This document shows positions 1-7,779 of a DNA stretch of 7,779 nt, in pieces. The stretch's first letter is position 1. Every line of letters starts with the position of its first letter. This DNA comes from Thermomicrobiaceae bacterium. GTDB taxonomy: Bacteria; Chloroflexota; Chloroflexia; Thermomicrobiales; Thermomicrobiaceae. The notes under the pieces were generated by a model. The model was given only the letters and a program-made list of their open reading frames with translations, searched no databases and was not told the DNA's origin. The DNA is taken from contig SKTL01000250.1 in NCBI GenBank assembly GCA_007122555.1, positions 1 to 7,779 of the forward strand, in the 5' to 3' direction. A program made the position numbers and the translations under genes.

Positions 1-872
1 CCAAGCAGTGGAGCGCCGCCATATTCGCGGTAATCCAGCGCCTTGCCGGCGCGTCGAAACGCTGGTTTTAGCAGACTCGCGAGAATCGCCGTATACCACT
101 TCTTTCGGAATTCGTTCCGAAAGCTCTGTTCAAGCAATGTCACGACGCCCTCGCCGGTCTTGAGGATGATGTTCCCGGTGAAGCCATCCGTAACCAGCAC
201 GTCGCAGGGTCGATCTCCCAGCGCGCGCGATTCGACGTTCCCGATAAAATTGATTGATTTGTCTTCGCTCAGGAGCGCGTGAGCCGCGCGGGTCAGCGCA
301 TTTCCTTTCCCGGCTTCCTCACCGTTACTGATCAGGCCGACTGTCGGGCTGGTGATCCGGTTGGCTACTCTCGCATACGTCACGGCGAGCCGGGCATGTT
401 GCCAGAGATGCTCCGGTTTTGGATCGACGAGCGCTCCTGCGTCGATCAGCAGGAGCGGGTCACCGCTCGCAGTGGGAAGCGGTATTGCAATGCCTGGGCG
501 CTGAACACCAGGCAACCGGCCGAGACTGACGACCGAGGAAGCGACAACCGCGCCGGTATTGCCCGCCGATACGAACGCGTCAGCTTCTCCCTGTTTCACC
601 ATTTCGAGGCCGACTGGAATGGACGCGCGCTTCTTCCGGCGAACGGCGCTGATTGCATCATCTTCCATCGAGACACGCTCTGGCGCATCGACGATGCTGA
701 TCAAGTGGGTGGGATAGGATCGCGACCCGATCTCGGAGATAATCTGCTGCCTGTCACCGACAAGCGTCACATGGGCATCCAGATTGACCGCCGCGTCGAT
801 ACCGCCATGTACCGACGCGCCGGGGACATGATCCCCGCCCATTGCGTCGAGCGCGATGCGAACGTGCGTCAT
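1..872 (-). CDS. plsX: Phosphate acyltransferase PlsX (3' end cut by window edge)
   Basis: PlsX makes acyl-phosphate from acyl-ACP and inorganic phosphate. PlsY then uses it to acylate glycerol-3-phosphate, the first step of phospholipid synthesis in most bacteria. It is a soluble enzyme that associates peripherally with the membrane. Reading the minus strand from the ATG at 872 gives 290 intact codons and then the window edge. Family signatures appear in the expected order: LDAMGGD near residue 8, VRRKKRASIPVG near 78, SAGNTGA near 102, a DAGALVDPKPEHL block near 144, NGEEAGKGN near 183, NFIGNVESR near 208, VTDGFTGN near 227 and DYREYGGAPLL near 280. The family is usually about 330-350 residues, so roughly the last 40-60 are missing. 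The start sits directly before the conserved LDAMGGD strand, as is usual, but the ribosome binding site is weak. The gene begins 42 bases after the gyrB stop and is probably co-transcribed with it. No rpmF or fab genes are visible beside it, although the downstream side lies outside the window. Confidence 0.95.
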   Translation of the reverse strand, partial: MTHVRIALDAMGGDHVPGASVHGGIDAAVNLDAHVTLVGDRQQIISEIGSRSYPTHLISIVDAPERVSMEDDAISAVRRKKRASIPVGLEMVKQGEADAFVSAGNTGAVVASSVVSLGRLPGVQRPGIAIPLPTASGDPLLLIDAGALVDPKPEHLWQHARLAVTYARVANRITSPTVGLISNGEEAGKGNALTRAAHALLSEDKSINFIGNVESRALGDRPCDVLVTDGFTGNIILKTGEGVVTLLEQSFRNEFRKKWYTAILASLLKPAFRRAGKALDYREYGGAPLL

Positions 873-914
873 GATCCGGCGCCAATCCAGGTATGAGTCC
901 CGCTGTTTACACGT

Positions 915-3790
<2,876 letters not shown>

Positions 3791-3802
3791 TCGTGGCCTG
3801 CC

Positions 3803-4180
3803 CTAATAGCGGTCAAGCTCCATCAACCGGTCATCACTGATACCGAAATGATGGGCAATCTCGTGTATCACCGTCTCCCGCACGACTCGCTCGATGTCGC
3901 CGTCAGTGTCGTTCGCTTCGTTGACGACAGGCCCGAGAAATATCGTGATCTTATCGGGAAGGACGAGACCATACCCCGAAGAGCGATCAATATGCGGAAC
4001 GCCTTCGTACAGGCCGAGCATTGTCCCATTCTGATCAAGCCCGTATTCTTCGAGATCCTCGACAGCGGGCCACTCCTCGATCACCACGTCCACGTTGTCA
4101 AGATGCGCAAGAATCGACGGTGGCAGGCTGTCAAGCGCGTTGATAACGAGTTCCTCGAACTCTTCATACGTTAGTGGCAT
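3803..4180 (-). CDS. Small zincin-like metallopeptidase family protein
   Basis: This is a 125-residue cytoplasmic protein of the minimal zincin type (PF06262-like, formerly a domain of unknown function). The key evidence is the C-terminal HEIAHHFGISDDRLMELDRY segment. It contains the zinc-binding HExxH (His106, Glu107, His110) followed by GxxD, where Asp116 is the presumed third ligand. The N-terminus, MPLTYEEFEELVINALDSLP, also matches the family's usual opening, and the centre has the typical LGLYEGVP and DKITIFLGP strands. There is no signal peptide or membrane segment. The length is normal for the family. The physiological substrate is unknown, and proteolysis is inferred from the motif only. 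The ATG at 4180 has a good upstream site (GGGGAAG, six bases away) and is the first gene after the 145-base spacer, so it probably opens the transcription unit leading to gyrB and plsX. It ends 12 bases before the membrane protein gene. Confidence 0.9.
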   Translation of the reverse strand: MPLTYEEFEELVINALDSLPPSILAHLDNVDVVIEEWPAVEDLEEYGLDQNGTMLGLYEGVPHIDRSSGYGLVLPDKITIFLGPVVNEANDTDGDIERVVRETVIHEIAHHFGISDDRLMELDRY

Positions 4181-4186
4181 TGATCA

Positions 4187-4193
4187 CTTCCCC
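4187..4193 (-). promoter_or_regulatory. Ribosome binding site of the metallopeptidase gene
   Basis: GGGGAAG on the minus strand lies six bases before the ATG at 4180 and supports that start. Confidence 0.5.
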
Positions 4194-4211
4194 GAACTCC
4201 GAACCTTAATA

Positions 4212-4239
4212 ATTCTACCAAATTCAGGGATATCGTCGG
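4212..4239 (-). promoter_or_regulatory. Candidate sigma-70-type promoter for the metallopeptidase-gyrB-plsX unit
   Basis: On the minus strand, TAGAAT (4212-4217) matches the -10 consensus at five of six positions. CCGACG (4234-4239) matches the -35 consensus at only three, with a 16-base spacing. A transcript starting near 4205 would have a leader of about 25 bases before the ATG at 4180, which accommodates the GGGGAAG site. The AT-rich context around the -10 stands out locally. The prediction rests on pattern alone. Confidence 0.35.
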
Positions 4240-4325
4240 CTTCCGGAGACCCAAACGACTGGTGGGATTCTCAAAGGAACCAGGATCGCTTCGACTCCTC
4301 AAAGCTTCGTGAGAAAAGCGCGAGA

Positions 4326-4499
4326 TTAGCGACTCAGCACGAGGGTAATGCTGATCAGTGCAAGAATCAGAATACTGATGATCGCCCCCGCGGACCCGGC
4401 AGCATCGGTCAGGAGAAGCGCGGCGAATGAACCGAGCGTAAACCCGATGAACAAGGCCAGATCAAACATCAACGGATTAAGTTTGCGAACGGCTTTCAT
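4326..4499 (-). CDS. Small two-helix membrane protein (57 aa), unknown function
   Basis: This short gene encodes 57 residues starting MKAVRKLNPLMFDLALFIGF. It has a basic N-terminal stretch, a hydrophobic segment near residues 11-31, a short Asp/Gly/Ser turn, and a second hydrophobic segment near 37-56 ending in SR-stop. The first segment has helix-packing small residues (GFTLGSFAALLL). I do not recognise a family. The ATG at 4499 is preferred because AGGA lies eight bases upstream; a longer reading would need a TTG at 4523 inside the permease gene. It begins ten bases after the permease stop, and its ribosome binding site overlaps that stop codon, so it is very likely co-transcribed with the permease. 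It could be an accessory subunit or an unrelated small membrane protein. The hydrophobic pattern and spacing make it a believable gene, but there is no homology evidence. Confidence 0.65.
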   Translation of the reverse strand: MKAVRKLNPLMFDLALFIGFTLGSFAALLLTDAAGSAGAIISILILALISITLVLSR

Positions 4500-4507
4500 G
4501 GGGTCAA

Positions 4508-4511
4508 TCCT
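4508..4511 (-). promoter_or_regulatory. Ribosome binding site deciding the small membrane protein start
   Basis: AGGA on the minus strand lies eight bases before the ATG at 4499 and overlaps the permease TAG stop (4510-4512). It favours the 57-residue reading over the TTG-initiated 65-residue one. Confidence 0.5.
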
Positions 4512-6123
4512 AACCAATCGCAAGTGATGTCACGATCGTGACGACGCCTATGATTGCGGTGATCGCCAGGCCGAACTTGATTCCCGATCGAATCACCGGC
4601 CCTTCACGGCCAATAAGCCCGACTGTGGAGCAGCCGACGATGATTTTCGCGGGCGCGATAATGCTGCCCAGAGCGCCGCCGGTGGTCTGCGCGGCAAGGA
4701 TCAATCCGACGTTGAGCTCCAGCAGAAGCGCGGTGTCAAGCTGCAGCGCTCCGAAGAGGATATTCGAGTTCGTGTTGGAGCCGGTCATGAACGCTCCGAG
4801 CACCCCGATAAACGGGCTGAGCGCTGGAAACGAATCGCCGGCGACATCAGCGATGCCCTGCGCCAGCAAATGCGTCATGCCTGATTCCATCATCACCAGC
4901 GCCATGCCAACCAGCGTGACGATTCCGAGGCTCGCGGAAACAGCCGCATCAACCCCATTTCGCAGAATCTTCCGTATTGCGCCGTCCTCGTACAATCCCG
5001 CTCGTCGGTAGACGAACAGCCCAATCAGAGCGGTATAGAGTAACAGCGCTCCCGGATGGCTCAGCACATCGATCGAACGGTAGGAGTCTGTCGCCGGGTT
5101 CGTCCAGCCGAAGTCGGTAGACGTCTCCGGGAACGAGGGATCTATCGCGACTCGTCCGAGGGCATCGCCGATTGGGTCGACCATATTGACGACAAGAACG
5201 ATCACAACGAGCAGGACGTATGCGTGAACCGCCAGAAGGAATCTCGGCCAGTTCATCGCTGATTCCGGTTCGTCTGACGAGGGCATGTGGTCGGATTCCG
5301 ATGATTCCTGATCACGATGGAACAATCCCGACCGCACCAGCAGAATCATCACGATCATGCCGGTGATTCCCGCGGTGAACGCCGCCAGGGAGTAGAAACC
5401 GGAAACCGCCATTCCCCACTGCACCCCGGCCATAACAATGCCCACGATCAGAATAAGGGGGATTGCGCGCAACAAAGCTCGGGGCCCGCCGAACGACCAG
5501 ACGGAACCTGCTCCGGCCAGGAACACGGTGAGGCCGAGCATCAGGGCCAGCGGACTGGCGAGATCAGCCGGTTGCTGACCGGTCACCCCGACAATCGCGA
5601 AGAACGATGCTCCGAGACTGCCAAACGTGACCGCCCAGGTATGGCCTATCAACGTCGCCACCACGGCGACAACCGGCGAAAAGCCGATTCCCGCCATTAG
5701 CGGAGCAACGATCGCCACTGGAACGCCGAAGCCGGCGAACCCCTGCAGAAACCCGGTAAAACACCAGGCCAGGATCATCAGTTGCAGCACCCGGTTCTGG
5801 GTGACGCGAATAAGTGCATCGCCAATGACCCGGATCCCGCCAGCTTCACTGACGACCTGGAACAGAAACAGCGCGGCCCAGATGATGTAGAGCACCCAGA
5901 GCGCGAGCAGGATCGCCTTCGTTTGTGAGTAGGCGACAAGTTCCGGTCCTGCGCCGAACGCGAGAAAGGCGACGGCGACTGCCACAAGCCAGGCGACACC
6001 GCCAGCTTTCGCTCCACCCCAGTTGAATCCGACCATGAGTACGAGGAGTGTGACGATCGGGGTCGCGGCTACAAACCAGGTTACCGGCGTTAGATCCGGC
6101 GTGCCTACCAGCAGCGTAAACAA
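4510..6123 (-). CDS. lldP: L-lactate permease family transporter (LldP/GlcA type)
   Basis: This 537-residue transporter belongs to the lactate permease family (TC 2.A.14), whose characterised members import L-lactate, D-lactate or glycolate with protons across the inner membrane. At least twelve hydrophobic segments are visible. Diagnostic motifs include FLQGFAGFGVPVAIVAPLM at 125-143, a GHTWAVTFGSLG segment near 160, TGSNTNSNILFGALQ near 447, GGALGSIIAPAKIIVG at 482-497 and GREG at 505-508. Length is close to the usual 530-560. A hydrophilic acidic loop near 270-292 and a polar stretch near 315-355 separate the two halves. Translation starts at TTG (6123); GAGGA lies four bases upstream and no other good start is near. 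The gene begins 15 bases after the PBP stop. No lactate or glycolate dehydrogenase or LldR-type regulator is adjacent, so the substrate cannot be chosen between lactate and glycolate and the symbol is a family label. Confidence 0.9.
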   Translation of the reverse strand: MFTLLVGTPDLTPVTWFVAATPIVTLLVLMVGFNWGGAKAGGVAWLVAVAVAFLAFGAGPELVAYSQTKAILLALWVLYIIWAALFLFQVVSEAGGIRVIGDALIRVTQNRVLQLMILAWCFTGFLQGFAGFGVPVAIVAPLMAGIGFSPVVAVVATLIGHTWAVTFGSLGASFFAIVGVTGQQPADLASPLALMLGLTVFLAGAGSVWSFGGPRALLRAIPLILIVGIVMAGVQWGMAVSGFYSLAAFTAGITGMIVMILLVRSGLFHRDQESSESDHMPSSDEPESAMNWPRFLLAVHAYVLLVVIVLVVNMVDPIGDALGRVAIDPSFPETSTDFGWTNPATDSYRSIDVLSHPGALLLYTALIGLFVYRRAGLYEDGAIRKILRNGVDAAVSASLGIVTLVGMALVMMESGMTHLLAQGIADVAGDSFPALSPFIGVLGAFMTGSNTNSNILFGALQLDTALLLELNVGLILAAQTTGGALGSIIAPAKIIVGCSTVGLIGREGPVIRSGIKFGLAITAIIGVVTIVTSLAIG

Positions 6124-6127
6124 TTGT

Positions 6128-6132
6128 TCCTC
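6128..6132 (-). promoter_or_regulatory. Ribosome binding site supporting the TTG start of the permease
   Basis: GAGGA on the minus strand lies four bases before the TTG at 6123. The next in-frame ATG would be about 30 codons further in and would remove the first membrane segment, so this site decides the start. Confidence 0.6.
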
Positions 6133-6138
6133 GGATCG

Positions 6139-7779
6139 TTAGTCGAGGCGTTCCATTGCGGTCAATAACATCTGACGCGCTATTGGCAGCGCAACGGCCC
6201 CGCCCCCGCCACCGTGCTCAACAACCACCGTCACAACATACCGCGGTTCATCATATCCCGCAAATCCTGTGAACCAGGCGTGCGGACTGCGATCGCCGAC
6301 CTCCGCGGTGCCAGTCTTGCCCCCAACGACCGCGCCCGGAATCCTCGCTTCAGTCGCCCAGCCGGTTTCGACCGAGGCAATCATGATCTCCCGCATCTGG
6401 GAAGCGATTGATGGATCCATCGCCTCTTGCCAGGTCGACGGCCGATTCTCGTTCAACACATTGCCGAGATTATCGAGAATCCGGTCCTGGAGATACGGTT
6501 CGGACATTTCGCCGTTATTGACGACGGCCTGCGTCATGAGCGTCATCTGCAGCGGGGTTGCGAACAACTGTCCCTGACCAAAGGCGGTCTCGGCCAGGCC
6601 AATGTCGTTATCGAGATACGCCATGTCATTGGCGATCCGGCTCGGCGTCACTGGCAAATCGAACGGGATGGACGATTCGAAGCCGAACTGACGCGCCGTT
6701 TCAGCGAGTCGCTGTTGACCAAGCCGGATTCCGAGATCTGCAAAGACAACGTTCAACGAATACCCGTAGGACTCCGCCAGCGTGTAACTTACACGGTTCT
6801 CATCCGGCAGGTTCTGCTCTTCAATAACGTGCGAACCGATCACAATAGCGCCTTCGTTCCGGAACACGGTCGACGGCTCGGCAATTCCAGATTGCAGGGC
6901 TGCGACCGTCGTTATCGTCTTGAAGATCGATCCCGGAGCGTACAGCCCCTGTGTGGGACGAAGCAGCAGCGGCGACCCTTCGGCCTCAATAATCTGGCGC
7001 CAGTACTCAGTCGCCGAGGAGATCTCCTCGTTCATACGGGGACCGTAGCCAGCGAAGAGCCTGTTTGGATCGATATGAGGCTTGCTGACCATCGCGTAGA
7101 TTGCGCCGGTGTCCGCGTCCATAACGACGATTGCCCCGTCGCGATCGCCGAGCAAGTCATATCCGACCCGCTGGAGCTCGCTATCAACCGTCAGCACGAG
7201 GTCATAACCGTGTCGGGTTCGATGAAGCACCTGATCGAGCCATTCGTTGAAGGGGTTTCCTCCCTCGCGGCCCATGAGCACCTCGTCAAACTCGGATTCG
7301 ATTTGCGTATTGCCGAACAGCGCGGGCGAGTGATAGCCAGCCAGGAATCCGAGATGCTGGTGCGGGTATCTCCGGGAGAACGTTCCGTCGTCCCGCAACT
7401 CCGTATCCGCGATCACTACATCGTCACGGGTGTATATCCCGCCACGGGAGATGTCCGCGTCTCGGGATCTCCGGCGAGGATCCTGCACGACCGAGCCATC
7501 GGCAACGGTCGCGGTCCGATCGCTGATCTCCGCGCTCTCAACGATCTGAATGCGTACCAGCTGGACGGTCATCAACACGAAACCGACCACAAACACGGCG
7601 CCGATCGTCACGATCGTGCTGTTCACGTGCGGTATGTTCTCCCTCATCCGCGGGACGATCGCATACAGCAACAATGCCCCGGAGAACAAGAGCATCAGAA
7701 GCCAGATCTGGTCTGAATGTGTTTCCGTCCAGAGCATGCCGTAGGCGAAAATCATGAACGCTGCGGTAAACGCCGCGGC
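6139..7779 (-). CDS. pbpA: Class B penicillin-binding protein, PbpA type (5' end beyond window edge)
   Basis: This is a peptidoglycan transpeptidase that cross-links stem peptides in the cell wall, anchored in the membrane with its catalytic domain outside. Numbering from the in-frame ATG at 7755, the transpeptidase domain has all three active-site motifs: SIFK (nucleophile Ser276, Lys279), SLN (Ser333-Asn335) and KTGT (480-483). It closes with the usual EHGGGGG stretch near 513. Before it lies a short dimerisation-like region (DISRGGIYTRDDVVIA near 101; RRYPHQHLGFLAGYHS near 128) resembling actinobacterial PbpA. No transglycosylase domain is visible. The canonical anchor helix is near residues 48-67 (ends QLVRIQIV), but at least one more hydrophobic segment (about 18-34) precedes it, and the frame stays open and hydrophobic to the last base of the window. 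No ribosome binding site precedes the ATGs at 7755 or 7737, so the true start probably lies outside. It stops 15 bases before the permease gene. Confidence 0.92.
   Translation of the reverse strand, partial: AAAFTAAFMIFAYGMLWTETHSDQIWLLMLLFSGALLLYAIVPRMRENIPHVNSTIVTIGAVFVVGFVLMTVQLVRIQIVESAEISDRTATVADGSVVQDPRRRSRDADISRGGIYTRDDVVIADTELRDDGTFSRRYPHQHLGFLAGYHSPALFGNTQIESEFDEVLMGREGGNPFNEWLDQVLHRTRHGYDLVLTVDSELQRVGYDLLGDRDGAIVVMDADTGAIYAMVSKPHIDPNRLFAGYGPRMNEEISSATEYWRQIIEAEGSPLLLRPTQGLYAPGSIFKTITTVAALQSGIAEPSTVFRNEGAIVIGSHVIEEQNLPDENRVSYTLAESYGYSLNVVFADLGIRLGQQRLAETARQFGFESSIPFDLPVTPSRIANDMAYLDNDIGLAETAFGQGQLFATPLQMTLMTQAVVNNGEMSEPYLQDRILDNLGNVLNENRPSTWQEAMDPSIASQMREIMIASVETGWATEARIPGAVVGGKTGTAEVGDRSPHAWFTGFAGYDEPRYVVTVVVEHGGGGGAVALPIARQMLLTAMERLD

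Larger units (their letters stand above)
4181..4325. other. Intergenic spacer, likely operon boundary
   Basis: This 145-base spacer is the longest non-coding stretch in the window. I see no ORF or RNA gene in it. On the minus strand it holds a candidate promoter near its downstream end (4212-4239) and the metallopeptidase ribosome binding site (4187-4193). The heptamer CTCAAAG occurs twice on the plus strand, near 4270 and 4298. I found no convincing GC-rich hairpin followed by a T run, so termination of the upstream unit is not demonstrated. Confidence 0.6.

Noticed and set aside
279..896. A 205-codon open frame on the plus strand at the left edge
   Set aside because: The minus strand here encodes the conserved PlsX motifs without interruption, so this is a shadow of plsX.
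4255..4325. Possible terminator after the small membrane protein gene
   Set aside because: Only short, weak inverted matches (such as GCTT/AAGC) are present and no T run follows, so an intrinsic terminator cannot be supported.
4500..4523. A TTG start giving the small membrane protein eight more residues
   Set aside because: It would overlap the permease gene, and the ATG at 4499 has a well-spaced AGGA upstream.
6190..6220. Glycine-rich run near the PBP C-terminus as a possible repeat or slippage site
   Set aside because: A glycine run after the KTGT motif is a normal feature of this class of PBP.
6427..7716. A 429-codon open frame on the plus strand opposite the PBP gene
   Set aside because: The opposite strand carries all three transpeptidase motifs in order. 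The antisense translation is low-complexity and charged with no domain signature.

Overview
The window reads as an ordinary bacterial chromosomal segment. All seven supported genes lie on the minus strand and are transcribed from the right edge to the left edge. In transcription order they are a class B penicillin-binding protein (5' end outside the window), an L-lactate permease family transporter, a 57-residue two-helix membrane protein, a small zincin-like metallopeptidase, a multi-pass membrane protein of unknown function, DNA gyrase subunit B (gyrB), and phosphate acyltransferase PlsX (3' end outside the window). Coding density is very high. The only gap above 50 bases is 4181-4325. I see no tRNA, rRNA, CRISPR array, insertion sequence or phage gene.

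The organism is probably a moderately GC-rich bacterium of the Chloroflexota (Thermomicrobia-like) or a related lineage. This is an inference from three points: the PBP resembles the actinobacterial/Chloroflexota PbpA type; the gyrase B is the short form, without the large insert seen in gammaproteobacteria; and the membrane protein carries an N-terminal NRRPYL-type motif that I associate with uncharacterised Chloroflexota proteins. No rRNA or other decisive marker is present, so the assignment is tentative.

There are two probable transcription units. The first is PBP - lactate permease - small membrane protein, with gaps of 15 and 10 bases. The second is metallopeptidase - membrane protein - gyrB - plsX, with gaps of 12, -4 (ATGA overlap) and 42 bases. 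They are separated by a 145-base spacer holding a plausible sigma-70-type promoter for the second unit. The second unit combines DNA topology control (gyrB) and phospholipid synthesis initiation (plsX) with two poorly characterised genes. The first combines cell-wall cross-linking with carboxylate transport. These are neighbourhood associations, not a recognisable pathway.

I did not find a convincing undescribed system. The points most worth a second look are the extra hydrophobic segments at the N-terminus of the PBP, which run off the window edge; the translational coupling of gyrB to an uncharacterised membrane protein; and the small membrane protein trailing the lactate permease.
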